Of a stretch of 64,000 bases of DNA, positions 31,206 through 56,686 are shown one piece after another. The position numbers and the translations under genes were made by a program. The notes beneath the pieces are model-generated. The model did not search any database. It saw nothing but the letters and a program-made list of their open reading frames with translations, and was not told where the DNA came from. The number at the start of each line of letters is the position of its first letter. Position 1 is the stretch's first letter. The DNA is from Chelonoidis abingdonii (taxonomy: Eukaryota > Chordata > Testudines > Testudinidae): the NCBI RefSeq assembly GCF_003597395.2, contig NC_133778.1, positions 19,579,538 to 19,643,537 of the forward strand, given 5' to 3'.

Positions 31206-34200
31206 CTGGAAAAGTCACAGTACTTTAATTCAGCCTCCCATCCAGGACGTACTTTTACCTCATCCTATAGGTCACTGCATTTATTTTTTATTATGTTAAA
31301 ATGTAGATCTTATGAACTTAGGCAAAGCCTCATCCCATTTTAAATCAATGGCAAGCCTCCCATCGACTTCCATGAGACTGTGATATAGCCCTGCTTCATA
31401 AGGTGCCAAAACCTGACATATCTTTATTCAGTTCTCATCCAAGAAAAACGTCAATTGATTTCTACAGGATCACAGATAGGCTCTTACCTCAAAAAGTTTT
31501 GCTTAAGTAAGACTGGCAGATTTTGATCCATTGTTTGTGCATATATGTAGTTTTATACAAAAAGTGACCATATACATTTATATAATTTCATCCAGAGGGA
31601 TCACGAAAGCACTCTATAAAAATTTCACTAATGGATTTTTTACAATGAACACACAAGAATTGCTTCACCCATCTCTGACATGCAGCCAACTCTGAAGCGA
31701 AACAACTATTTTAGAGTAATACTTAACAACAGCGTCAGATGAAGGCAAACATCTACCCTGTTAATTTACCAGGGGCATTTTTAGGCAGGAAGAGTGCAGT
31801 TACCCAAACTGGAATTTGGCCAGGGCCATGGAATGAACAGAAAAAGTGCCAGAGGCTTTTAGAACTTCAGTTGTACCTCTAATTCCACAGAAGGCACCCC
31901 CAGAACCAGTTTCCCCAGAACACAACATTCAAGCATACAAAGAGAAGTGATACCTACCACTTTCTGCAGGATCTATGTTTTGCCTGGATTGAGCACTTTT
32001 TATCTTATGAAATGATCGATAGACTACCAAGTGAGTTAATTCATTACATATGTTAAAGTGTACCACACACCATGAAATATACATGGCATAAAACAAGGCC
32101 ATCTTTATAGAAGACATTTTAATTTTGGTATCCTGATTTTTTCCCAGAGTTTTTTTCCTCAAATAATTTTCTTTTAATAAGAAAAAGTATTCCATGGTTA
32201 TTTACCTTGCATACTGTACAAACTTTACACATTCAATCAGTTTCACCAGTGAGGCTGATAAATTGCTGTAACTGGACCTATTTGGCTTTGCCTTTCAGCC
32301 TCTATTTCCTTCATCAGCAGAGCTTCCAAGTTCCATCAGGTTAGCTGGTAAATTTTTTGAACAGAAACATTCAGCCTGTGGAACATTCAAGTTCGTTTAG
32401 CTAAGCCACGCGAGATGGATGGAAAAGGAAAGCCTGACTTATTTGGCTTTTGGAGCTAAGTGAATCATCTTTCAGAGATAAATTCTTCCAATGCATTTGA
32501 ACAACATTCCAACTTCAAACGTATCTTTAAATTTATTTAACTTATCTTCATCAAACTTGGATTTTTTTTTAATTCTCAATTACTATACAAAATGACAGGT
32601 TCCTAATTTCTAGTATCTGCCATGTTTAAACCAAGTCACACAGGGAAAGCATGTTCCCCCCTCAACACTCCCATACTTCCAAAATATTTGAAAACAGTTA
32701 GCTTAAACTTTCAAAATAATTTCACTTATGGGGCTGAGACCAAATATGGAAAGTTTCAGCCATAGATACTAAGGATGTCAAAAGCAATAGAAAACATTGA
32801 ATGTAAATTGAATTTTATTAGTTAATGTATTATTAATCTAATAAAAATAGTAAAATAGGGTATTTTAGTCTAAGCAATAGAATTTAGCCTTTTGAGAAAA
32901 ATTAAGTGCACTGACTGCAAAATGGCTTTCCACAGATGTAATTTTAATCTCATTTAGGAGTAAATAAATATTTAATAATAGATTACAAAATAATAGTTGC
33001 TATTATGTTCTTCAAATCAGACAGTTCAGTTATACACGTTGAAAATTTTGTCTGGGTCAACTAGTATACCCAAATAACTCCCTCTCCCTTTGATGCAGCA
33101 TTTACAAATCTGGAGTAAAGCTATCAAATATCTGGATTCTTTAAAATATATCTGGATTATTTAATACATATTTATTTTATATTATAAATTTTACAGAATG
33201 TTGAGAATGAAGTTCTATTTTTATATTGGTTCCTCTATCGGCCTTTTTGTGCGAGTATGAATGAATTTAACGTTTCTGTATTGCTGGATTGAAAGCAGAG
33301 CTCTCTGCAGGTGTGTCAGATAGGTACTGCACAAACATTTGCTGTACCCTGCCAATAGGCCTCAGCTCCACCTTGTAGGGGTAAAAGTTTATAGCCAATG
33401 GCTATGTCTACAGTATGAAATTTAAAATGTACCACTGTTGCTATCACTGGTTCAGTTCTATAGATACAAATACTGGCAAGTGGAAGTGTGAGAATAGGCA
33501 AGGTGTTGACTGGCATCAGTGTTTTAAACACTGAGAAATATATACCTGTTCTGAGCAGGGTTACACAACATGAGACTTAAAATAATAGCTACTACCTAGA
33601 ATCCAGTTATATGCTAGTTCTCCCAGTTGGCAGTGAAGCTGAACCACTGTAGCTTTGATGAGACTTTTTAGTGAAGGGGAAAAAAGCCTACGGGACACAG
33701 AGACAATGCCCGTTCAGTCCTTTATTACTCTGATGAGACTATGGTCACCAATAGCAGTGGTTCTTTTAGTAATGTGCTGTATGTTCTTGCCAACTACTTT
33801 GAGATCAGCGAACTTACATTGCGCAGGACACCAAACTCTAGAGAGGGACTGGGAACCAGCAAGATGGAGATAATTTTTTCCTCTTTACAGCCCAGTTAAC
33901 CCTCAGCAAACTACAGTTGTGAGACCAGTATTGTGACACACTATCCAATATTTTTATAAGAAGCTCTTATTGTAGTCAGAACACTATTTTTAAATATTTT
34001 ATGATAGGCTTATTAATTTTTTTCAACCAGAATATTTTAAAATGTATTTTGTGTATTTTCTTTTTTCCAACACTTTAGAAATACATATGTCATTTTTAGG
34101 TATCAATTAATAGAAACAGTAACCTGGGCAAAGCAAGCAGTGGTTCCCAATGAATGGCAGTTCCAGACTGAGGTGACTAAGTTCTCTTACCAAGTCTTGC

Positions 34201-36469
34201 TCCTGTTTTTCATAGATCTATTATTGTGAGGCCTCCTACTGAAGGCAGTGAAAGAGTGGTACCTAAATACAGATGAGAGCACTAAGATTTAGAACTGAAC
34301 TTCTAATTATTCTCATGACTACAGTATTTTAGTTATAGAAGAAAACTAAGTCGCAAAAGGGACTGGTTATTCCACTGCTCTGGCAGATAAGCATGCTTTG
34401 CATAAGAAACATACACTGAAAAAACAGAAGGGGATTTGGAAAAATACAAAGATACTTCTTGAAATCTGTACCTGCAGTAATACAAACGTACAATCAAATT
34501 TGATATGTGCAATTTCATATTTTCTGGTACCAGTAAGAGAAGTTATGATGAGTAAATACCTTACTGTTGATCTTATTTCCATCTTATGATAGGAAAAAAA
34601 AAAAAAGAGTTTTAAAGAAGTTAGTTATGTCTAGGGACCTACCAAATTCACGGTCATGAAAATCTGGTCTTTTTTACCCTATACTATACAGATTTCACAG
34701 GAGAGACCAGTGTTTTGCAAATTTGGGGTCCAGACCCAAAAGGGAGTTGCAGGGGGGTCACTAGGTTATTTTAGGGAGGTAATGGTATTGCCACCCTTAC
34801 TTCTGCACTGACTTCAGAGCTGAACAGCCAGAGAGCACTGGCTGCTGGCCAGGCACACAGCTCTGAAGGCAGTGCCCCACCAGCAGCAGTGCAGAAGTAA
34901 GAGTGGCAATACCATACCCTGCCCCTCTTGCTGCTGCCTTCAGAGCTGGGCGGCCAGACAGTGGCAGCTACTGATTGAGGGCCCAGCTCTGCAGGCAGCA
35001 GCACAGAAGTAAGGGTGGCAATACCATACTATGCCATCCTTACTTCTGCGCTGCTGCTGGTGGCAGCTCTGCCGTCAGAGCTAGGCTCCCGGCCAGCAGC
35101 CGCCGCTCTCCATCTGCTCAGCTCTGAAAGCAGTGCCTCCACGAGCAGCAGTGCAGAAGCAAGCGTAGTAGTACTGCAACACCCCACCAAAAAAACCTTT
35201 TTGGATCAGGACCCCCTACAATTACAACATTGTGAAATTTCAGATTTAAATAACTGAAATCATGAAATTTATGATTTTTAGAATCCCATGACTGTGAAAT
35301 TGACCAAAATGGACCATGAATTTGGTAGGGCCCTAGTTATGTCATACTCAAGGAATCAATAGCAATATTGTCCCCAATTTTCCATGAAAATAGTGCTGAG
35401 TTAGGAGAAACAGTTTGAAATAGTCACACAGCCTCGATGCAATTAAATGCCCCTTCAAAAGAAGTGTGTTTTTGAGACATTTCTACATCAACTAAATAAT
35501 TAATAATGGTATCGGTGACAGTAAAGTAATTGAGCATATTCAATAGTCATGGCTTCTTAAATGAAAATAAGTTACCCTGGCCACACATATATTTGTAACA
35601 TATGACCTAAAATTTTCTTAATCTTTGTTGTGAGGGGAGTTAAGAAAGACTCAGAGAAACCGCTGACCCATTTATATAGTGCCTTTCATTTTATTTCTAT
35701 AAACTATAGAAATTATTCAGTAGGCTTTTTAAAAAATTGTAGAAAACCTATTGCTTAGTGTCTTTCTGCAATTATTAATTAGGTGTACATATTACAGATA
35801 TAAAAAAAACAAAAAAAGCATTTACATCAATTACACTTGCAAGACATTGATTTTTTAAAAAGGTGTTTCTGAAGAAAGCATATAAATCTTACTAATTTAA
35901 AATATCAAGACAACCCTTTCTTCTCTATCAGGTTACCCATAGAACCACCACACATTATAGACAGATACAGCTACTGACTTATAGCGAGGCCATAACTAAG
36001 GAATCAAACAAATGCAAGGTAAACATCTTTTTCCAAAATACTGAATTCACTTATAAGTACAGTACTTTTTTAAAATGCACCATATTTGATTTTAATAAAA
36101 CTTTATTTTTAGATATTATGTTACATCAACATTAAGGTTCACCAAATCACATCAGTAAATCATCAACAGTGAACAAGTACATGAAACATACCCAAACATT
36201 ATACCCCGGTAACTCGGTATCTCATAGATAACTGTACAGGATGTGTGCATACATGTTATATGCATACATCCCAGAGGCTGTCACCCCAGTTCTACCAGCA
36301 TAATTTGTAGCAGGAAATGTCAAACAACGATGAATGGACCTGTAAATGTCTCATTGACATATACAGCAAAAGCCTTCCGCTTCAAAAGGAAGAAGACAGT
36401 GGGATCTAGGCTTGATACCCAATCTTCCATCTCCCCACGGGCCTTAACCTGAACCCTTAATCTCTCTCC
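31206..36469. other. CARF 5' region: presumed 5' UTR introns
   Basis: Lies between the first coding exon and the CpG-rich promoter. It contains the hAT-type element 34631-35336. The rest is AT-rich. Non-coding CARF 5' exons could be here, but I cannot point to one from sequence. Confidence 0.55.
34631..35336. mobile_element. hAT-like TIR element with internal inverted repeats
   Basis: Ends CTAGGGACCTACCAAATTCA and, at the right, TGAATTTGGTAGGGCCCTAG form a near-perfect inverted pair. TTATGT flanks both sides, extendable to AGTTATGT if the element is trimmed by two bases, which would give an 8-bp hAT duplication. The interior has several direct and inverted copies of a word like GCAGAAGTAAGRGTGGCAAT (34786, 34890, 35003 and 35036 regions). 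Confidence 0.8.
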
Positions 36470-36816
36470 CCACCGCATCCCCCGGGGTACAGCAGGTCAC
36501 GACCTGACTCCAGGAGGCAAAGCAGGTCCTGTCCGGAGCGCCCCACGCCCGACAGGCAGCGGGTCCTGTCCTAACTACCCCTCGCCTGTCCCCTCATTGG
36601 GGGGGCAGCGGGTCCCGCCCTGACCCCCGCTCCCCACACTGGGGGCAGCAGTCCCCTCTGCCCTCCCCTGTCCGTCCCCACACTGAGGGGCTGCGGGCCG
36701 GGTCCATCCCCCTAGGCAGGGGCGAGGCAGGCAGCGACTCTACTTCTCCTCACGCCGCGCGGCGAGCAGCGCCGGCGGCCGCCCTGCCAGGACCTCCCGG
36801 CGGCAGAACCGGGCGC

Positions 36817-36827
36817 CCGCCATGTTG
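36817..36827 (-). promoter_or_regulatory. YY1-like site (CARF side)
   Basis: CCGCCATGTTG, reverse complement CAACATGGCGG, matches the AANATGGCGG YY1 core often placed at or just after a start site. The overlapping minus-strand ATG would open a 27-codon upstream ORF (to 36740) if transcribed in the CARF 5' UTR. Confidence 0.5.
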
Positions 36828-37251
36828 GCCGCAAAACAATAGCCCCGGGGGGCTGCCCCCCTCCTCCGCGGAGGCGCCGCCCCACAGCCCCCGGCAGGTC
36901 TGGGAGCCAGAACGCTCCGCGCGCGGAGGGGGTGGGGAGGGCAGACTGGGCGCGGCTCCTCCCGCCTTGGCTGCCGCGAACCCTGCAGGGGAGTCAGGGA
37001 AGCGGAAAGAAAATTCAGAACGAGTCTACTCAACCTCGTCTTGGCTCTCGCAGGCACCACCATGGAGACAGCCGTACAGCGCAAGCGCAGCAACGCACTC
37101 CCTGCAGTGTAATCTGCTCCCCACAGGCCACCGTACAACCCGGAAATAGTGGCCCCCAAATGCCCTTATTGAAGCTTACAGATTGCACGGGGAAGAAATC
37201 GCTGCCCTGCTGTGAGGCGGCGCATGGCACATTGGCAATTGTGGCCTCGCG

Positions 37252-37278
37252 CTATGCATGCTGGGATTTGTAGTCCCA
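37252..37278 (-). promoter_or_regulatory. ZNF143/Staf-like site
   Basis: The minus strand reads ACTACAAATCCCAGCATGC, one mismatch from the known ACTACAATTCCCAGCATGC motif. It is typical of housekeeping bidirectional promoters. Confidence 0.65.
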
Positions 37279-37317
37279 GACACCTCGTTGACTTCCACCC
37301 CCTCCATGGGCCGCGCT

Positions 37318-37336
37318 GCTTGCTGGCACTGGTAGT
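37318..37336 (-). promoter_or_regulatory. Second, weaker ZNF143-like site
   Basis: The minus strand reads ACTACCAGTGCCAGCAAGC, 15 of 19 positions matching the motif. It has the same orientation as the site at 37252 and starts 66 bp away. Confidence 0.4.
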
Positions 37337-37441
37337 TTCCATGGAGCCTGCCGTAATGAAGGTTGGCGTCTCTGCATTTGCCTCACAGGCTGCAGCATGG
37401 GTGCGCGAGTAGCTCCCATTCTCACCCAGCCAGGAACTGGT

Positions 37442-37450
37442 GGGCGGGGC
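37442..37450 (+). promoter_or_regulatory. GC box
   Basis: GGGCGGGGC, an Sp/KLF-type GC box, about 260 bp before the WDR12 start codon. Confidence 0.45.
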
Positions 37451-37568
37451 GCCCAGAGTGGCTTGACCGGGGTAGCGGCTCCGGCCCTTTAAGAGCAGCC
37501 CCCACTAATCGCTGGCGGAATGCTCGATCTGTGCCGCTGCTCCGGGCTGATTGACTGCGGCTCTGAAA

Positions 37569-37574
37569 CACGTG
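37569..37574. promoter_or_regulatory. Canonical E-box upstream of WDR12
   Basis: CACGTG 134 bp before the WDR12 ATG. WDR12 is a known MYC-responsive gene, so a MYC/MAX (or USF) site is plausible. Binding is inference. Confidence 0.5.
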
Positions 37575-37707
37575 CTCTCTCTGCTGCGCTGTCTGGGGAG
37601 AGAGAGCTGAGGGCTGGGTCCAGCCTTGTGTCCTGCACTCCGTGTCAGTCCTCAGCTGGGCACAGGCGCACGCATAGCCCCGGCCCAGCCTCGCCCTCTC
37701 CGACCCA

Positions 37708-51239
<13,532 letters not shown>

Positions 51240-51545
51240 AAATGAAGGGCAAGAAGATTTTAGAGGTTACTTTCCAGTAGCCCTAACCTGCTGGAAGATT
51301 TTAGATAACATACAGTTCAGCATCTGAAGAAAACAGCCTCCTAGAAAAACTGTCTGCTTCTACTTTGTACCGGAAAGCAGCCCTTTGTGGTTTTTGTATT
51401 ATAGCAACATGTATATGTATTTGTATTTATAACAGAAAGACAGAACTACGAAGCAACCTCACACTTATCTGGTCTGATACTGAAATCAAACATTTGCCCC
51501 TTTTCTCTCATAAGGACTATATAAAGAACACTGGAGTTTACTTTT

Positions 51546-51551
51546 AATAAA
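51546..51551 (+). terminator. WDR12 polyadenylation signal
   Basis: AATAAA 307 bp after the stop codon. Later AATAAA copies exist (for example near 51782 and 52768), so longer 3' UTRs are possible. Confidence 0.65.
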
Positions 51552-54500
51552 ATGTTACTGAGATTGCTAGACAAATTACTCACTAGACCAAATTATTTTG
51601 TATTAATTCACATTCTCTTTTTTATAAAGATTTTATCTATAAAGTTCAATATATTATGGGTCTGAACTCAAGTAGGTACTTGAGTTACACAATTTCCAGT
51701 TGCTTCAGTGGGGGCTGGAAGTACTTATTAGCTCAAGATTCACCCTTCACCCTTGAACAATGTCTGATGCTGCTTCCGCTGAAATAAATGGAATTAGGAT
51801 AAGGTCCTTAATAGGGATGTGATGCAAATTATGTCACCATTATAGTTTCAAGGTGTTCTCTATTGATTTTATTGGCAAATGGAATATTTTGGTTCCTGTC
51901 ATTCATAAGTTAAAGTGGTGTAAATGTACACTTTAAAAAAAATTACTGGCTGATATTGAAAAAAAATACTATACAGTAATGCATTAATGGAATATCTAAC
52001 TGCTAAGGAAACCCTTATTGTGCAGTATAGGGTGCCCTGTCCAAACTGAAGCTCTAAGTACCTGTTGGCAAAAAGACTGCAGACAAAGCAATGTTTTATC
52101 AGAGCCATTTATTGTAACTGTCTATTCTGAGCTGGATACCCCAAGGAGTTCTCTATATGATTTTTTTTCTTTTACCCTCCCTCACATGAAATTAGTAAAT
52201 CATCATAATCTGGTCTCTTCTGAGTAATATTTCCTATTAAATAATAAGGGCTCAACATGTGTGGGAGTTACCTGAGACGCAGTACTAGAACACATTCTTC
52301 TTTAACAAAGAGCAAGTTAAGTGCTCAGATCTCTCTCCATATATTTTCACATCAGCAAATAACTTGCATCGGAGAATTTTCTTTACAATTTAGTAGAAGC
52401 AATCTGTGCATTTAGCTTGGTTGAGGATGTGGCATTTAATGCATAATCAGCTTTATTTTAGAGGATGTAGATCAACAATTCACTTGTTTTCTGGGGGGGG
52501 AGGAAAAAACAGAAGTTTCACAAGGCTTCAATCTTGTATCAAAATAGTTAGACATCCATGGCGGCTCACTTCCTCCCGTGAGGGTACTGTTTTCATTACC
52601 AGCTCTAGTGGAAGAGCTCTGCCCCATTAAATAGTATACAAATAGTTCAGGGTATCAAAGGAACTAATCATTCCTAAACTACACATTCTTGTTATAAACC
52701 AACCCCAAACATTTAAAGCCTGAGTGTTTTTGCATTTTTTTAAATAATGATATGGGTCTTGGTTTTCAATAAAATTACAACATAGTTAAGTCACAGGCTA
52801 AGAATAAAGTTCCCCGTTTTATTCTTCATTGAGGACTGCAAAAATCTGACTGCGTGTGCTTCAGAAGATACCCATGTAAAGACTTCAGATTTGTTCCAAG
52901 AGTCTCTGACAGCAATAAAAGATATTAAAATAATGAAGCAAAAACCATTTATGAATTATTAAAAGGGGAGAGAATTTAGTTTTGTTGGTTTAATTTTTTT
53001 CTTTAAAGAATGTAAAAATGTGGTATTTTTATACATAGACATGTAATCCTTAGGGAAAACTGACTTGTAGAGGGGGGTCTTGACTGAATAAAGACTGATG
53101 GAGTGGCCTTTTAGTTGGAGTTCAGAGATCAGTTTGCTCTCCTTATCCTTTTAGAGTATTCCAAAGGCCATTTCTAGGTTTGTAATTTACATTCTTGCCT
53201 AGTCTTTATAAAAGTAACTGAGGGAAAAATTCTATTTTCTGATTTATTTATTTTTAACTTGGAGGGAAAAAAAAGGTCTGTGGTTTGAATGTACAGTGAC
53301 AAGGACATCTAAACTTGCATTCTGATATGAACGATTAGAAGTAAATAATGTTCCAAAGGTTAAAATATACATTTTAATTGTAAAGAAAAAAAAATCTCAT
53401 GCACACAACCATTGTTACTGTGTTTTAATCAGATACTGCTGCTTAGCTGTGTTCTCCACCAGCAGCCTATTAAAAAAAATGGATACATCAGTCAGTGAGT
53501 ATTATTTCTCTGAATTACCAGTGTGTGAATGACCTATAGTTCTAGTTTCCACTTATTTTTGTAGCTTTGACAGACAAAATAAGTAGTACAGGTTATACAC
53601 ATGAGTTCTTTTAAGATTAATGAATGCCCATAAATAAATACATAATCTTGCCTTCCTCTCCCCCCCATCCCCCAAGAGAACTCATGTTTTAACACTCAGT
53701 CTCATAGGCCTGGGCACCTTTCTAATTGTTTCTGCTGTTGGATTTCCCCTTTAATACCAGAACTCAGAGTGAGCTGCTGATACACCACTTTCGTATTTCT
53801 TTCTAGTTATCCCTGTTGCCAAACTTGTCCTCTGTTCAGAACAGTATGCAGCTACTGTAAATGCATCTTCAGAATTCTGCTCTGCCTGCAAATTTTCCCT
53901 GGGAGCAGGTATCAAGGCTGATGTTTACAGAAACAAACTAAAAGAAATCCAACAGCCAGTACTGGTAGAACCATATCCATAATTGCAAGCTCTGCATTCT
54001 TCCAGCATAAGAGAATTGTGACATGTTTCAGACAATGAGTCAAAATTTTGTGTCTGCTACAATTGCATCACTGGAATGACCAGCTGAAGTTTTAAGGAAT
54101 TATCAAATATTATATCAATCAAAAAAAGCCCACTTGAAATGACAGTATTATGATCCATTGTGTTTAGTGTAAGTGGTCAGCTTTGGATTACACATGGGTT
54201 GTAGTTCAAAAGGTTCATTTTTTTTTTTTTAATTTAGAGAAGCACTATAACTTGCCCAATGTTATAAAATGATACCAGATGTTACACACTACAAGATTAC
54301 ATCAGTATCTCCCCTGCTCTCTACTTAGTTTACATTCAGAGTCTATCTAGAGATTAAATAAAATTGTTTAACTGGCCTTGAAAATGTTTTATAGATTCTG
54401 TTCAAGTCCTATGCTCTAATTTACAAAGGTCTTAATGAAGCAGTTTTTCCAAGAGTATGTATGTTTACTTCTTTCATCATACCAATTTGAATGGTCAGTA

Positions 54501-56180
54501 TGAGCTGATTTTAAAATAGGGAGCAAATAGTGAATGAATTCTTGGAACACAATGAAAATTCTCTAGAACCAAGGATGCTTGAGTATCCCATCTGAAGATG
54601 ATTCTACTTCTTAGCAATATATTTTTGCATATATTTCTTGTACAATTTTATGTGTCCTAACTACATAGGCAGACCAAGGAACTATATAAATAGACTGGGA
54701 AATAGTGTGTTTTTCTTTAACAATAAGGTGAATGACAAGTGATCATATTGCAGCATTTACTCATTTTTGCCTGAATGAGGACTGTAGGATTTGCAATTAA
54801 AAGTGCCTTTTAACTTTTGGATAGGAAAGAAGTGTCATGTCAGATTTTTACTTTGTTCCTGTTTAAGTTAAAAATAATTTCCTTTCTTCTACACCTTGTC
54901 TAATCAATAGCCTGCTTGTGAGTTTCTTTTTTGAAGTTGGCATTAAAAAAGAGAATTCTAGTGCTGATTTCCTTTTAAGCCCTGATCCTGCACGTTATTG
55001 TACATAAGCACGGGGTCTGGCCATGGAAACTTGCAGGATTGGGGCTGTAGTGTGGAATAAATCGATAGTTTGAGAATACTGGACTGGATTTATGACAATT
55101 CCACAAAGATATTCAACTATGTTTCACTGCTGTGAGGACAGAATTGTATAGCTAACTATTCTTTCACCAGTCGTGTGCTCTAAGAATCACAATTTTGGTC
55201 AATCTCTTAATTAACTGAAAAGTCTTTATAATTGTTTTTCATTTTTCTTATGCATTTTACTTACATTGAAAACTTTAAGCAATTAGCAAAGATTTGCTAG
55301 CAGAAGCTCTCTCTTAGTATACATCAAATAATACTGTACTGGACAGTATAGAGCAATATTTTAAAGCAGTTATTTAAGACAAGAGGCTGTCTACTTAGTT
55401 TTTGGCACAGAGCAATACTTAAGTTTTGTGTTCATTTTTTTTTCCCACTTGACTTTCCTTGTTTCTCTTTTTACCTCAGAGGTACATCTTTCACTCTGGA
55501 TGATTTTTGTTGAATGCAAGGAGAACAGTAGTCTCAGCAGGACTTCCTTCCTCTCCCTACCCCATTTTAAGCGTCTTGTTTTCAGAGCTCCCTCAAATGG
55601 AACACAATTAAATATTTGAGAAAAAATGTGAAATTTTAAATGTCACTGGACTACACAGTAAAATCTGCATACATCTATTACCTTTGGAGCTGGTCACCAT
55701 CTTGAGAATTAAACAGGGCCATAAGTAGTCCATAGGATTTGGAATGACAGTGGAGATGACTTTCTCAGAACAAAATTACTTCCAGGTTAACTTTCCATCA
55801 GACATCACTGCTCTGGCCTGTGCTATTAGCTCTCACTTTTATGCCTATATAGGAGACAAGGAGAAAACCTGTATCATACCCATACCCACACCCATCCTTG
55901 GCTGGTTGACACTGTTAGGCAATGCCATGTCTAGTTTAGAGTGGAAGTTTAAAAAGGGCAGAGCTCATGTCTTCTTACTTGCCTATAAAGCCCCCTGTAC
56001 CCTTGGGCAAACCACCACCACCAGAAGAGAACATGATAACACCAGCTAAGGATGGATTAAATATTTAAGGGCACATGCACCCTTTCACCCCACAGTAGGT
56101 CACACATCCATTATTCATAAAGGTACCATTGAAATGCAGGCACCTCTGGGTGTCAGGGCAGCAACCAGACAGCACAAAGT
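51552..56180. other. Intergenic, AT-rich, WDR12 to next gene
   Basis: No convincing exon, RNA gene or full mobile element. About 54975-55045 (AAGCCCTGATCCTGCACG ... TGCAGGATTGGGGC) is a small palindromic repeat. Several poly-T runs are present. Short ORFs here look random. Confidence 0.55.
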
Positions 56181-56650
56181 GGGGTGCGGAGGGGGTGCCT
56201 GAGGAATGGGATGTGGGGCCTGCTGGCCCCTGGCAGAGCCAGGTGCTTTGCAGGTTGGGGTCACGGATGCCCCCCGTTCCCTAGTAGTCCGTGTCAGTCC
56301 GGCGGGGCGGGGCAGGACGGCAGTACAACCCCCAGCCGCCACTTGAACCGCCCCGCCGTGACAGACAGTCCCTACCGGTCTCGAGTGCTCGGAGGCGGGG
56401 CTGCTCGCCTGGTCTCGGGGATGCTCCACAGTTGGCACCCGGTCCAGAGCGGCCCGCGGCTCCCCCTACAACGCTGGGCGGGGGCCAACGGGCCAGAACC
56501 GTCAGCGGCCCCGGCTGCTTTGGGGACTCCTGGCACCGGCCCCCACAGGCTGCATGGCGGTGAGTGACTGGCCGTGGCCGTACGCCGGGTTGGGGAGGTG
56601 GAGATGCTCCCTGTCCCTCAGGTCACCTGATCGTAAACCTACTGCCCCTC
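56180..56650 (+). promoter_or_regulatory. CpG-rich island, probable promoter and first exon of the next gene (ICA1L by synteny)
   Basis: GC- and CpG-rich stretch in AT-rich DNA, 5 kb after WDR12. In human the gene after WDR12 in the same direction is ICA1L. A strong donor context GCATGGCG|GTGAGT ends a possible exon at 56559. No ICA1L coding exon is seen in the window, so a non-coding first exon is assumed. Confidence 0.5.
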
Positions 56651-56686
56651 CGCAGGGCTTCTGCGCCCCAGCGGGCCGCCCCTCGC

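Noticed and set aside
36740..37159. 139-codon minus-strand ORF in the CpG island
   Set aside because: Arg/Pro/Ala-rich reading of GC-rich promoter DNA without homology I recognise. Only a short upstream ORF in the same frame might be transcribed.
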